DNA of 64,000 bases from Eubacterium sp. AF22-8LB (GTDB taxonomy: Bacteria > Bacillota_I > Bacilli_A > Erysipelotrichales > Erysipelotrichaceae). The first letter of the stretch is position 1. Each line of letters begins with the position of its first letter. Below, piece after piece: positions 34,290 through 44,167 of this stretch. A program made the translations under genes and the position numbers. Under the pieces are notes generated by a model. The model searched no databases. It was not told the origin of the DNA and saw nothing but the letters and a program-made list of their open reading frames with translations. The stretch is taken from contig NZ_QRVI01000012.1 of the NCBI RefSeq assembly GCF_003458715.1, forward strand, positions 7,715-71,714, read 5' to 3'.

Positions 34290-35186
34290 ATGAGTGTATC
34301 TTTTGAAAATTATCTTGTAGTAGGTATAAGTTCAAGAGCTTTGTTTAATTTAGAAAAAGAAAACGAGGTTTTTGAAAAGGAAGGATTGGACGCATATCGT
34401 GAATATCAAATTGTTCATGAAAATGACGTTCTCAGTCCTGGAAGTGGTTTTGTGTTAGTACAAAACTTATTAAACATCAATAAGCTAGCCAATCGAAAGC
34501 TTGTCGAAGTCATTGTGATGTCAAGAAATAGTGCGGATACATCACTACGTATCATTCATTCACTTGAACATTATGATATGGACATTGGGCGTATGGTTTT
34601 AAGTGGCGGAGAAGACATCAGTCGTTATTTATCTGCTTTTGGTGTGGATTTATTCTTATCGTGTAATGAAAATGATGTATCAAATGCGATTCATGCTGGT
34701 TTTGCGGCCGGTATGATTTATGCCCGAGATACTAAATATAGCTTCCCCGATCATCAGATTCGTATTGCCTTTGATGCGGATGCCGTCTTATTTTCGGCTG
34801 AATCTGAAAAAATTTATCAAGAACATGGTTTAGAAGCGTTTAATGAAAATGAAATTCAAAACCAGGATGTCGCCTTACAAAAAGGTCCAATGGCTTCTTT
34901 GTTAAAAAGTTTATCTTGGCTTCAAAATGAAACCAAAGATTTACATGTATTAAGAACAGCTATTGTGACGGCACGAAACAAAGATACGGGGGTTCGTGTA
35001 ATAAAAACTTTAAGAGCATGGGATATTGTCGTAGATGAAGTATTCTTTATGCAGGGAGCCAAAAAAGCGGATGTGTTAGCTTGTTTTGGTGCCAATATAT
35101 TTTTTGATGATCAAGACGTGCATGCAGGACCTGCAAGTCAAGTCGTGCCAAGTGCGCGCGTACCATATAAAGAAGGAGAAATGTAA
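34290..35186 (+). CDS. Cytosolic 5'-nucleotidase
   Basis: 298 residues of the 5-nucleotidase family related to NT5C1 (LVVGISSRALFNLEKENEVFE near the N-terminus; RIAFDADAVLFSAESEKIYQ as the phosphatase aspartate motif; a duplicated VIVMSRNSADTSLRII / IVTARNKDTGVRVIK pattern). It should dephosphorylate nucleoside monophosphates. No Shine-Dalgarno sequence precedes ATG 34290 because the asp23 terminator occupies that space. It is inserted in the otherwise conserved asp23-nusB order and abuts nusB. Confidence 0.82.
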   Translation: MSVSFENYLVVGISSRALFNLEKENEVFEKEGLDAYREYQIVHENDVLSPGSGFVLVQNLLNINKLANRKLVEVIVMSRNSADTSLRIIHSLEHYDMDIGRMVLSGGEDISRYLSAFGVDLFLSCNENDVSNAIHAGFAAGMIYARDTKYSFPDHQIRIAFDADAVLFSAESEKIYQEHGLEAFNENEIQNQDVALQKGPMASLLKSLSWLQNETKDLHVLRTAIVTARNKDTGVRVIKTLRAWDIVVDEVFFMQGAKKADVLACFGANIFFDDQDVHAGPASQVVPSARVPYKEGEM

Positions 35187-35564
35187 ATGAATAGACATGA
35201 ACAACGTGTAATTGCGATGCAAAGTGTATACCAGCACTTATTATTAGGAAAGGACATCCGTAAGTGTGTATTTGATGTGATGAAGGGGTCAAATGACATT
35301 GATGGATATTTATATAGTTTGACAATGGGTACGGTTGAAAATAAAGAGGCTTTCGAACAAAAAATCAATGAATTGTTACGTGACGACTGGAATTTTGATC
35401 GTTTAAGTATGTTAGAACAAGCTATTTTATTGATTTCATTTCAGGAAATTTTGGCAAATGATACACCAAAGCCAGTTGTAATCAATGAAGCAATCACATT
35501 GGCGAAAAAATATTGCGATGACAATTCATATAAATTATTAAATGGAGTTCTAGATCAACTATGA
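35187..35564 (+). CDS. nusB: Transcription antitermination factor NusB
   Basis: 125 residues, MNRHEQRVIAMQSVYQHLLL opening typical of NusB, and NEAITLAKKYCDDNSYKLLNGVLDQL at the C-terminus. Binds boxA with S10 in rRNA antitermination. Directly after the 5'-nucleotidase stop; GGAG lies upstream. Overlaps xseA by 4 bases. Confidence 0.94.
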   Translation: MNRHEQRVIAMQSVYQHLLLGKDIRKCVFDVMKGSNDIDGYLYSLTMGTVENKEAFEQKINELLRDDWNFDRLSMLEQAILLISFQEILANDTPKPVVINEAITLAKKYCDDNSYKLLNGVLDQL

Positions 35565-36892
35565 GAAATGACATGGTTGTAAGTATTTCAAGTGTTATTG
35601 CACGCATTAAAAATGTGTTAACACAAACCATGGATCTAGATGGTATCTGGATTCAGGGTGAAATCAGCAACCTAACTAAACATAGATCCGGACATTACTA
35701 CTTTTCTTTAAAGGATAAAAGTGGTGAAATGAACTGTGTCATGTTTTCAAGCTACGTGGCCAGACTGAACTTTAATGTTCAGGAAGGCATGCGCGTTTTA
35801 GTTTCTGGAAGCATTAATGTTTATGAACAAAGAGGAAGTCTTCAGCTAATTATTCGCCAAATGAAGCAGGATGGCTTAGGCGATTTATATCTTGAGTTTG
35901 AAAAAAGAAAGCAGGATCTATTAATGGCTGGCTATTTTGATGAGAGTCATAAAAAAGCAATGCCCGAATTTATTGAAAATATTGGCGTGATTACCGGTGC
36001 TTCTGCAGCTGCTTTACAAGATGTATTATCTACGATTCAAAGACGTTGGCCCATGATGAAAGTTCATTTATACACAAGCTTAGTGCAAGGAAATTTAGCT
36101 CCAAAAAGTCTAATTCAAGCATTGAAGAAGGCGGATAAAAATCATCATGATGCCTTGTTGATTGTTCGTGGTGGTGGAAACTTTGAAGATTTATTTTGTT
36201 TCAACGATGTTGAGCTTGTTAAGACAATTTATTCATTAGATACATATATTGTCAGTGGTGTTGGCCATGAAGTAGATACGACCTTATGTGATCTTGTATG
36301 TGATCATCGTAGTGTAACACCTACAGCTGCTGCGCAATGGGTAAGCTTAGATCAATATGAAGTAATGACTCAGATTGAAAAAAACAAAAAATTACTTATC
36401 AATGAGATGAGACATATATTAAATGGGTATTCGTCTCAATTGAATATTTATAAAAATCATCCATATTTAAAGGATCCAAAATCCTTTATTGTTGATAAGC
36501 AACTCAAACTGGATGCGTATCGTACACAGCTTGAACATGCGCTTGATTTGCAGAAACAAAAGATGGATGTAATTCAAAATTATAAAGCGAATCTAATTTC
36601 AAGTATGAGCCGTATTATGGAAAACAATGCGAATCAATTGAATGTATATCCTGATAAAATAGAGGCGGGCATGCGTTCTATTTTATTAAAGAATCAACAT
36701 GCTCTACAAAAAAATTGTGCACTACTCGATGCCTATTCTCCTTTAAAGGTACTTTCCAGAGGGTATAGTATTACTAAAAAGGAGTGTAGTGTTATAAAAT
36801 CAATTGAGGATGTACAAAGGGATGATATCATTCAAACACGCTTGCAGGATGGAATCATTCTATCTCGAGTAGAAGGCAAAGAGGAGGAATAA
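35561..36892 (+). CDS. xseA: Exodeoxyribonuclease VII large subunit
   Basis: 443 residues. OB-fold N-terminus (LDGIWIQGEISNLTKHRSGHYYFSLKD), catalytic region (GVITGASAAALQDVLSTIQRR, VRGGGNFEDL, VGHEVDTTLCDLV, SVTPTAAA) and a long C-terminal coiled coil. Works with XseB on single-stranded DNA. ATGA overlap with nusB. Confidence 0.96.
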   Translation: MRNDMVVSISSVIARIKNVLTQTMDLDGIWIQGEISNLTKHRSGHYYFSLKDKSGEMNCVMFSSYVARLNFNVQEGMRVLVSGSINVYEQRGSLQLIIRQMKQDGLGDLYLEFEKRKQDLLMAGYFDESHKKAMPEFIENIGVITGASAAALQDVLSTIQRRWPMMKVHLYTSLVQGNLAPKSLIQALKKADKNHHDALLIVRGGGNFEDLFCFNDVELVKTIYSLDTYIVSGVGHEVDTTLCDLVCDHRSVTPTAAAQWVSLDQYEVMTQIEKNKKLLINEMRHILNGYSSQLNIYKNHPYLKDPKSFIVDKQLKLDAYRTQLEHALDLQKQKMDVIQNYKANLISSMSRIMENNANQLNVYPDKIEAGMRSILLKNQHALQKNCALLDAYSPLKVLSRGYSITKKECSVIKSIEDVQRDDIIQTRLQDGIILSRVEGKEEE

Positions 36893-36893
36893 G

Positions 36894-37106
36894 ATGGCTG
36901 CTAAACAATTAAAATTTCAAGAAGCCATGTCACGATTAGATGAAATTGTGGCTTTGTTAAATAATAATGAACTTGAACTTGAAGAGGCAATGTCACTTTT
37001 TGAAGAGGGTTTAAAATTAAGTACGCAATGTGAAAAACAATTAAAGAAATTTGAAACAAAAATGGATCAGCTGGTGGAGGTAAATCAAAATGTTGAGGAA
37101 TCGTGA
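36894..37106 (+). CDS. xseB: Exodeoxyribonuclease VII small subunit
   Basis: 70 residues, KLKFQEAMSRLDEIV-type opening (LKFQEAMSRLDEIVALLNN) and the GLKLSTQCEKQLKK motif. Partner of XseA, one base after it. Confidence 0.95.
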   Translation: MAAKQLKFQEAMSRLDEIVALLNNNELELEEAMSLFEEGLKLSTQCEKQLKKFETKMDQLVEVNQNVEES

Positions 37107-37938
37107 ATTTGAAGATTATTTATTGATGCGTGTTAAAGAAAATGATGATAGTAGAACAAAAGATGCGATGGCTTATTCTTTGATGAATGGAGGTAAGCGT
37201 GTTCGTCCAATCTTATTGTTTTCAGTACTTGAAGGATATGGAATGGATGCACGTGTAGGATATCCTTGTGCTTGTGCCATTGAAATGATTCATACATATT
37301 CGTTGATCCATGATGATTTACCTGCGATGGATAATGATGATTTACGTCGTGGCAAGCCTAGCTGTCATAAGGCTTATGATGAAGCAACAGCTATTCTTGC
37401 AGGGGATGGTTTATTGACAAAGGCTTTTGAGGTTGTATTAGACTCTGATTGTAGTGCTGAACAAAAGGTAGCTTTAGTTAAAGCTTTGGCTTGGTATGCT
37501 GGTGTGGATGGTATGATTTATGGGCAAACTTTAGATTTGGCAGCTGAAAATGATAAAAACCCTACCTTAGCTTTATTACAAGAAATTGATCATTATAAAA
37601 CAAGCAAATTATTAACTTTACCATTAGTATGTGGTTGTATATTAGCTAATAAGTTTGATGATGTGGAAAGCTTCCGTAAAATTGGGCTTGTATTAGGCTT
37701 AGAATTCCAAATGCAGGATGACATCTTAGATGTTACACGCACAGAAGAAGAATTAGGAAAATCAACAAGTGACGAAGAAAATCATAAGGTAACAGCAATC
37801 AGTTTACTTGGATTGAAGGGCGCTCAGGATATGGTCGCAAGCTATGATGAGACGATTCGTAAGGAATTGGCAAAAGTATCTTGTGATGTGACATCACTTA
37901 CAAAGGTATTAGATACTTTATTAAAGCGTACATATTAA
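37090..37938 (+). CDS. ispA: Polyprenyl (farnesyl) diphosphate synthase
   Basis: 282-residue trans-prenyltransferase. First aspartate-rich motif HDDLPAMDNDDLRRG, second QMQDDILD; GGKRVRPILLFS binds IPP. Makes geranyl or farnesyl diphosphate for undecaprenyl and quinone synthesis. ATG 37090 follows GGAGG and overlaps the end of xseB. Confidence 0.93.
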   Translation: MLRNREFEDYLLMRVKENDDSRTKDAMAYSLMNGGKRVRPILLFSVLEGYGMDARVGYPCACAIEMIHTYSLIHDDLPAMDNDDLRRGKPSCHKAYDEATAILAGDGLLTKAFEVVLDSDCSAEQKVALVKALAWYAGVDGMIYGQTLDLAAENDKNPTLALLQEIDHYKTSKLLTLPLVCGCILANKFDDVESFRKIGLVLGLEFQMQDDILDVTRTEEELGKSTSDEENHKVTAISLLGLKGAQDMVASYDETIRKELAKVSCDVTSLTKVLDTLLKRTY

Positions 37939-37974
37939 TATATAGATATTTTCCACAAAAAGAGTTATATTAAT

Positions 37975-38010
37975 ACTAGCTGAACTAGTCTTTAGCGGAC
38001 TAGTTTTTTT
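37975..38010 (+). terminator. Terminator with alternative hairpin before dxs
   Basis: ACTAGTC (37984-37990) and GACTAGT (37998-38004) form a stem followed by seven T. An earlier ACTAG (37975-37979) can pair with CTAGT (37985-37989) instead, which would break the terminator stem. May be a simple terminator or an attenuator for dxs. Confidence 0.7.
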
Positions 38011-38025
38011 AACGAGGGATTTAAC

Positions 38026-39888
38026 ATGAAAAAGATTAGTCAAGTGTATGATATTGAATCACCTAATCAAATCAAGGATATGTCTATCGATGAGCTTACA
38101 CAGCTATGTCAGGATATCCGTTCCTTTTTGATTGAGTCCATTTCAAAAACAGGAGGACATTTATCAAGCAATTTAGGAATAGTTGAAGTTACAGTGGCAA
38201 TGCACTATGTATTTGATTCTCCTAAAGATAAAATGATTTTTGATGTAGGACATCAATGTTATACACATAAAATATTAACAGGAAGATCTACGCAATTTGC
38301 GACCTTACGAAAAAAAGGTGGTCTTTCTGGTTATCAAAAACGTAGTGAAAGCAAATATGACTGTTGGGAAGCTGGACATTCTTCAACTTCTTTATCAGCT
38401 GCTTTAGGTTATGCGATTGCACGCGATCTAACACATGATGATTATCAAGTAATCGCATTAATTGGGGACGGTTCTCTAACTGGTGGCATGGCTTTAGAAG
38501 CCTTAAATGACATTGGTTCGAAACAAAAGAAAATGGTCATTATTTTTAATGATAATAATATGTCGATTTCTAAAAATTACAGTGGCGTCGAAAAACGCAT
38601 TACGGATATTCGTGCATCTCACTTATATATCGACTTAAAACACGATGTAAAAAATAACTTAAAGTCTAATAAATTAGGATCTAATGTATTGAATACATTG
38701 TCACATTTTCGTGATAAGATCAAAGATGAAGTGATTGATGCTCCATTGTTTAAGGAATTTAATCTAGATTACATGGGACCTGTAGATGGGCATGATATCG
38801 CAAGTTTGATCAAAGTATTTCAAGCCGCAAAGAATCATAATGGCCCGATTGTGATACATGTTTTAACACAAAAGGGTAAAGGCTATAAATATGCTGAACA
38901 GGATAAGGTCGGTAAATGGCATGGCGTATCCCCATTTGATATTGCGACAGGAAAATCTTTATCGATACTTCCACCTAATGAGATTTCATGGTCACAAGTG
39001 ATTTCAAATACGGTTATGGATTTGGCTGAAAAGGATAAGCGTATCGTTGCGATTACTCCGGCTATGGCTCAAGGAAGTAAGCTTTTAGAATTTCAAAAAC
39101 GTTTTCCAGATCGCTTCTTTGATTGTGGGATTGCTGAGCAGCATGCCGTGACCATGGCTTGTGCTATGGCACTGGGTGGATTAAAGCCATTTGTGAGTAT
39201 TTATTCTTCTTTCCTTCAAAGAGCCTATGATCAAGTCAATCACGACATGGCAAGAATGAATGTGCCTGTTGTGATTGGAATCGATCGCTGTGGTCTTGTC
39301 GGAGATGATGGTGAAACGCATCAAGGCGTATTTGACATTGCGATGCTTAGAAGTATACCTAATCTTATCTTGTCTCAACCTAAAGATTCCAATGAAGCAC
39401 AGGATTTGATTTATACTGCCTTTGAATCAAAGCTTCCTTTCTGTATTCGTTATCCTCGTGGAAATACAGAATATGCAAAGAAAAAAAGTTATTCAATGAT
39501 TTCTATTGGAACTTGGGAAAAATATGTTGTGGGAACACCTACGCAGATTGTGATTACGTATGGTCCAGATGTGGATCATGTGATCTATAAAGCTCGCGAA
39601 AATCAAATGGGTTTATTGGTTGTGAATGCTCGATTCTTTAAACCAATAGATGAAGTTATGATGAAAGATTTATTAAAAATGCATCTTCCGATTACAGTTT
39701 ATGAAACAGACATAAAAAAAGGTGGCTTATCAAGTGCTATCTTAGAATATATCAATACGCTCGATGAAAAGATTCATGTATTAGGTATTGGTGATCATTT
39801 TGTATGTCATGGTTCGATTCGGGCTTTACGAATTCAAGAAGGAATCAGTACGGAATGTTTATTTGAGGAATTAGAAAAAAATGGCTAA
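38026..39888 (+). CDS. dxs: 1-deoxy-D-xylulose-5-phosphate synthase
   Basis: TPP-dependent first enzyme of the MEP isoprenoid pathway, 620 residues. Seen: GGHLSSNLGIVEVTVAMH, the TPP motif GDGSLTGGMALEALNDIG, and C-terminal CGIAEQHAVTMACAMA and RCGLVGDDGETHQGVFD. Shows that this organism uses the MEP route. Follows a terminator/attenuator 15 bases upstream. Confidence 0.96.
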   Translation: MKKISQVYDIESPNQIKDMSIDELTQLCQDIRSFLIESISKTGGHLSSNLGIVEVTVAMHYVFDSPKDKMIFDVGHQCYTHKILTGRSTQFATLRKKGGLSGYQKRSESKYDCWEAGHSSTSLSAALGYAIARDLTHDDYQVIALIGDGSLTGGMALEALNDIGSKQKKMVIIFNDNNMSISKNYSGVEKRITDIRASHLYIDLKHDVKNNLKSNKLGSNVLNTLSHFRDKIKDEVIDAPLFKEFNLDYMGPVDGHDIASLIKVFQAAKNHNGPIVIHVLTQKGKGYKYAEQDKVGKWHGVSPFDIATGKSLSILPPNEISWSQVISNTVMDLAEKDKRIVAITPAMAQGSKLLEFQKRFPDRFFDCGIAEQHAVTMACAMALGGLKPFVSIYSSFLQRAYDQVNHDMARMNVPVVIGIDRCGLVGDDGETHQGVFDIAMLRSIPNLILSQPKDSNEAQDLIYTAFESKLPFCIRYPRGNTEYAKKKSYSMISIGTWEKYVVGTPTQIVITYGPDVDHVIYKARENQMGLLVVNARFFKPIDEVMMKDLLKMHLPITVYETDIKKGGLSSAILEYINTLDEKIHVLGIGDHFVCHGSIRALRIQEGISTECLFEELEKNG

Positions 39889-40612
39889 GGATCGTTTAGA
39901 TAAATTCTTGTTGAATCAAATTTCAACGCGTGCCAAGGCACAAGATATGATTAAAGAGGGTAAGGTCAAGGTCAATGATAAAACCATTAAAAAGTGCTCT
40001 TTTTTGGTGGATGAAAATGATGTGATCGAAGTCTTACATACTGAAGATGAATTTGTATCGCGTGGAGCTTTTAAATTAAAGGGATGTCTTGATCAGTATC
40101 ATGTTAGTATAAAAGATCAGGTTGTCTTGGATATTGGTGCGAGTACTGGTGGTTTTACGGATGTTTGTCTGCGTTATGGAGCTAAAAAAGTATATGCTCT
40201 AGATGTTGGGTATTTACAGCTTGCCAAGGAACTTGAAGAAGATAGTCGTGTTGTTAAAATGGAAGGACATAACGCAAGAGAAATCATACCGGAATGGTTT
40301 GATGAACCAATTGAATTTATGTGTATGGATGTTAGTTTTATTTCGTGCAAAACAATCCTTGAACATCTTTTAAATGTCTTATCCATTGAGCATATTGCGA
40401 TTTTAGTCAAGCCACAATTTGAGTGTGGACCACAAGCCTTGAATAAGCATGGTGTCCTTAAAAATTCAAAGCTTGCCTTACAAATTGTGGAAGATGTAAA
40501 ATCCTTTCTGTTTCAGTATTATAAAGATGTACAAGCGATGCCAAGTATTCTAGAAGGAAGAAGTGGCAATCAGGAATATATGGTGTATGCCAAGAATCTA
40601 AGAATATCTTAA
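39881..40612 (+). CDS. tlyA: TlyA family rRNA 2'-O-methyltransferase
   Basis: 243 residues: S4 domain (MAKDRLDKFLLNQISTRAKA) and an FtsJ-like methyltransferase with the SAM motif LDIGASTGGFTDV and catalytic VKPQFECG. Members methylate 16S/23S rRNA (some are also called hemolysins). Overlaps dxs by 8 bases. In many relatives argR lies between tlyA and recN; it is absent here. Confidence 0.9.
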   Translation: MAKDRLDKFLLNQISTRAKAQDMIKEGKVKVNDKTIKKCSFLVDENDVIEVLHTEDEFVSRGAFKLKGCLDQYHVSIKDQVVLDIGASTGGFTDVCLRYGAKKVYALDVGYLQLAKELEEDSRVVKMEGHNAREIIPEWFDEPIEFMCMDVSFISCKTILEHLLNVLSIEHIAILVKPQFECGPQALNKHGVLKNSKLALQIVEDVKSFLFQYYKDVQAMPSILEGRSGNQEYMVYAKNLRIS

Positions 40613-40634
40613 TGTGAAGATATTCTTATTTTTT
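40600..40634 (+). terminator. Terminator after tlyA
   Basis: AAGAATATCTT and AAGATATTCTT form an 11-bp stem followed by ATTTTTTT; the left arm overlaps the end of tlyA. Confidence 0.88.
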
Positions 40635-40716
40635 TGTGAACCTTTTAAGGTTGGTGTTTTATGATTTATTTTCACTTCAAAATCAGTTAAAATAGAATAA
40701 GACTTGAGGTGATTTT

Positions 40717-42351
40717 GTGATTGAACAATTGTCGGTAAAAGATTATGTTTTATTTGAATCTTGCGATATTGATTTTACCAACGGAATGAGTGTCATTACG
40801 GGTGAGACGGGAGCAGGTAAATCTTTATTGATTGATGCGATTGGATATTTGAGTGGGGATCGTATTAAATCCAATGTGATTCGTAAAGGAAAGGATAAGG
40901 CTGTTTTATCCATGGTTTTAACTTCTAATGAGGAAGTAAATGCGATATTGGAAGAAAATGGTTTCGATACAGAGGATCAGGTGATTATTTCGCGTACAAT
41001 TTTAAATAATAATAAGAGTACTGTACGTATTAATCAAACTGTTACGACGCTCTCTTTTGTTCGTAAAATCGTCAATTTATTGGTAGATATTCATTCGCAG
41101 ATGGATACATATCGGTTGATGGATACAAAACTACAAATAGAACTTTTAGATAGCTATGCGAATACCAATGGATTAAAGGAACAAGTGAAACAGGCGTATA
41201 ATCATTATTCGAATGTATTAAATGAGTTGGATACTTTAAAGAATGAAGAATTTTCTGATGCGGAATTAGAATTTTTAACAGCGCAGCTTGATGAAATAGA
41301 GAATGCGAATGTCAAGGAAAATGAAATGGATGAATTAGAAGAACAAATTCATGAGGCTACGCATTGGTTTAAAAACAAGGAAGATCTTTCTGAATGCTTA
41401 TATGAAATGGATAAGGAAAATGGGGCTTTGGATTCTTTATACATGTTATATAAACAAGCATCAAAATCACCTGTACTGAATGCTTATGAGGATTCTTTTA
41501 AAAACTTGTATTATTCTTTACAAAATATTGATGAGGAATTAAAAAACATTCGTGACAATCATTCGAATGACGCTTTAGATTTAGATAGCTTGCAGTCGCG
41601 TCAATATCAAATCAAAAAGTTGTATCGTAAATATGGTGGTTCTTTTGTATCTTTGCAGGAAACAAAGCAGGGTATCATGGATAAGATCGACCGTATCATT
41701 CATCGTCAGGATGTCTTTGATAAATTGGAAAAGGAAAAAGTGGAAGCTTTTAAAACGTATATGGATTTAGCTGAAAAGCTTTCTAGAAAAAGAAAGAGCG
41801 TTTTTAAAGAATTAGAAAAGAATGTCATGACACATTGTAAAGATTTAATGTTGGAAAATGCACGCTTTAAAATTTCAAGTATTGAAAAGAAACCATCCAG
41901 CAATGGAATTGATGATATTGAATTTTTAGTATCCATGAATCCAGGACAGGATTTTTCAAGTCTTTCCTTATCGGCATCGGGTGGTGAATTATCTCGTTTG
42001 ATGTTAGCGTTAAAGGTGGTTTTCCAAGCTACAAATGGCATTGAAACGATTATTTTTGATGAAATCGATACGGGAGTTAGTGGTAAGGTGGCCTTGGCAA
42101 TGGGTGCTAAGATGAAGGCTTTATCTAAGAATTATCAAGTACTTTGTATTACCCATTTAGCGAGTGTGGCTGTACATGCCGATACGCATTATTTAGTTGA
42201 AAAGATTGTTAAAAACAATGAAACGATTACTACAGTACATGAATTAGCGCAAGATGAAAAGATTTCTGAATTAGCAATCATGACAAGTGGTCAGGCTAGT
42301 GATTCTGCAAAGGCTTCTATGCAGGATTTATGGGTGCAAATCCATGGCTAG
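40717..42351 (+). CDS. recN: DNA repair protein RecN
   Basis: SMC-like ATPase of 544 residues acting early in double-strand break repair. Walker A GETGAGKSLL, a central coiled coil (about 155-370), ABC signature SLSASGGELSRLMLAL and Walker B TIIFDEIDTGVSG. GTG start at 40717 with GAGGTGA 5 bases upstream. dinB starts 8 bases before its stop. Confidence 0.94.
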   Translation: MIEQLSVKDYVLFESCDIDFTNGMSVITGETGAGKSLLIDAIGYLSGDRIKSNVIRKGKDKAVLSMVLTSNEEVNAILEENGFDTEDQVIISRTILNNNKSTVRINQTVTTLSFVRKIVNLLVDIHSQMDTYRLMDTKLQIELLDSYANTNGLKEQVKQAYNHYSNVLNELDTLKNEEFSDAELEFLTAQLDEIENANVKENEMDELEEQIHEATHWFKNKEDLSECLYEMDKENGALDSLYMLYKQASKSPVLNAYEDSFKNLYYSLQNIDEELKNIRDNHSNDALDLDSLQSRQYQIKKLYRKYGGSFVSLQETKQGIMDKIDRIIHRQDVFDKLEKEKVEAFKTYMDLAEKLSRKRKSVFKELEKNVMTHCKDLMLENARFKISSIEKKPSSNGIDDIEFLVSMNPGQDFSSLSLSASGGELSRLMLALKVVFQATNGIETIIFDEIDTGVSGKVALAMGAKMKALSKNYQVLCITHLASVAVHADTHYLVEKIVKNNETITTVHELAQDEKISELAIMTSGQASDSAKASMQDLWVQIHG

Positions 42352-43513
42352 AGTCATTTTACATATTGATTTGAATGCCTTTTTTGCGAGCTGTGAAGAA
42401 ATTAAAAATCCGGATCTAAAGGAATTTCCAGTTGCGGTGGGCTCCTTGAGTAAGCGTGGTGTGATTTCGACTGCGAATTATGAAGCTCGAAAATATGGGG
42501 TTCATAGTGCGATGCCAGTTTATGAAGCGTTGCGTTTATGTCCAGATTTAGTTTTAGTACAAGGCGATTATGGGTATTATCGTTCGATGTCTGCACAGTT
42601 TTTTGCGTATTTAAAGACATATACTCATCAAATTGAACCGGCCAGTATTGATGAATGTTACATGGATGTAACGGATATCATCAAGCGTTATAAAAGGCCA
42701 TTGGATCTCGTTTTTCAGATTCAAAATGGGGTTTATGAAAAATGTCATTTAAATTGTTCGATTGGTGTAGCACCCAATCGTTTTCTTGCGAAAATGGCAA
42801 GTGATATGCGCAAGCCTAAAGGAATAACGGTTTTAAGAAAGTCGGAGTTAAGCACCAAGCTTTGGCCTTTGAAAATCGATGAAATGCATGGAATCGGTAA
42901 AAAGAGTGTGCCTATCTTAAATCAAATTGGTATTTATACGATTGGTGATTTTGCGAATATAAAAAATGAACAGAAAATCATGCAGAAGCTCGGTAAATCA
43001 AGCTACAGTCTGATTCAAAAAGCGCGTGGCAATTCGAGTGCCATGCTTTGTTATTCGACGACACAAAAGAGTGTGTCCATTTCGCGTACCTATTCAAATG
43101 ACTTATATTCTATTGATGAGGTAAGTAGTAATTTAGAAAATATCGTGAGGGAATTGACGCATAAGATGCAGCGTGAGAATCAAAAAGGCAAGCTTGTTAC
43201 GCTTACATTGCGTGATACCACCTTTCATAATGTGTGTCACAGTATCAATCTAAGTGGCTATACGAATACGTATCCCATGATTTTTGGCGCGTGTAAATCT
43301 TTATTAGAAGAGTATTTTGAGCCCATTGGATATCGTTATATTGGTGTGCATATTGGTTCTTTAAAGGATGCAAGAAAAATAGTGGAGCAGATGGATCTGT
43401 TTGCGATTCCTGTGGAGAATACGGATTCGATTTTAAACCAGCTAAATGAAAAAATGGATTGTAAGTGTTTTATGAAGGCAAGTGATTTATTGAAGAAGGA
43501 GGATGTGGATTGA
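42344..43513 (+). CDS. dinB: DNA polymerase IV (Y family)
   Basis: Translesion polymerase, 389 residues starting MARVILHIDLNAFFASCEE. Catalytic carboxylates in HIDLNAFFA and SIDECYMD; the helix-hairpin-helix region MHGIGKKSVPILNQIG and little-finger domain follow. Linked to recN by an 8-base overlap, an unusual pairing that puts two repair functions in one unit. No SOS box was recognised. Confidence 0.92.
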   Translation: MARVILHIDLNAFFASCEEIKNPDLKEFPVAVGSLSKRGVISTANYEARKYGVHSAMPVYEALRLCPDLVLVQGDYGYYRSMSAQFFAYLKTYTHQIEPASIDECYMDVTDIIKRYKRPLDLVFQIQNGVYEKCHLNCSIGVAPNRFLAKMASDMRKPKGITVLRKSELSTKLWPLKIDEMHGIGKKSVPILNQIGIYTIGDFANIKNEQKIMQKLGKSSYSLIQKARGNSSAMLCYSTTQKSVSISRTYSNDLYSIDEVSSNLENIVRELTHKMQRENQKGKLVTLTLRDTTFHNVCHSINLSGYTNTYPMIFGACKSLLEEYFEPIGYRYIGVHIGSLKDARKIVEQMDLFAIPVENTDSILNQLNEKMDCKCFMKASDLLKKEDVD

Positions 43514-44163
43514 GTTTAAAGTTAGATTATTTTATTGATGAAAATATTCAATTATATCAGGATGATGAGCATTTTCGCTTTAATACAGATACGAAGCTAC
43601 TCGCAAAATTTGTTCGTTTAAAAAAACAAGAGCGTGTTCTTGATATTGGTACAAACAATGCCGCTATTCTTGTTTACCTAGATCATTTTAATGTGAAAGA
43701 ATTAGTGGGTGTGGAGGTCTTGGAAGAGACTTCTAAATTAGCCCAAAAGAATGTGGATACGTTTATTAAGCATTCTTGTAAAATCGTGAATTTGCCGATA
43801 CAAGAATATAAGGATGATTTATTTGATGTGGTTGTTTCAAATCCACCTTATTTCAAGTTGAATGCGAATCAAAAGCCTGAAACAATGACGTATCGTCATT
43901 TAGGAAGAATGGAAGAAAACTTGACGTTAGAAGAATTGGTGCTTCATGCGAATCGATTATTAAAAAGCTATGGGCGTTTTTATTTTGTGCATCGTCCAAA
44001 TCGTTTGAATGAAATTAACAAGGTTCTTTATGACAATCATTTTAGTATTCGTAATATCCAGTTTGCGTATGATCATCGTGACAACAAAGTTAAATCGGTG
44101 CTAGTAGAAGCTATTAAAGAGTCAAATTGTGATATGAATGTATTAGAGCCTATTTATATTTAA
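43510..44163 (+). CDS. trmN6: tRNA1(Val) (adenine-37-N6)-methyltransferase-like protein
   Basis: 217-residue class I SAM methyltransferase, with VLDIGTNNAAILVYLD as SAM motif and VVSNPPYFK, the N6-adenine methyltransferase motif. Family TrmN6/YabB. The start is TTG 43510, with AAGGAGG 7 bases upstream and a TTGA overlap with the dinB stop. The exact RNA substrate is inferred from the family. Confidence 0.85.
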   Translation: MSLKLDYFIDENIQLYQDDEHFRFNTDTKLLAKFVRLKKQERVLDIGTNNAAILVYLDHFNVKELVGVEVLEETSKLAQKNVDTFIKHSCKIVNLPIQEYKDDLFDVVVSNPPYFKLNANQKPETMTYRHLGRMEENLTLEELVLHANRLLKSYGRFYFVHRPNRLNEINKVLYDNHFSIRNIQFAYDHRDNKVKSVLVEAIKESNCDMNVLEPIYI

Positions 44164-44167
44164 TTTG

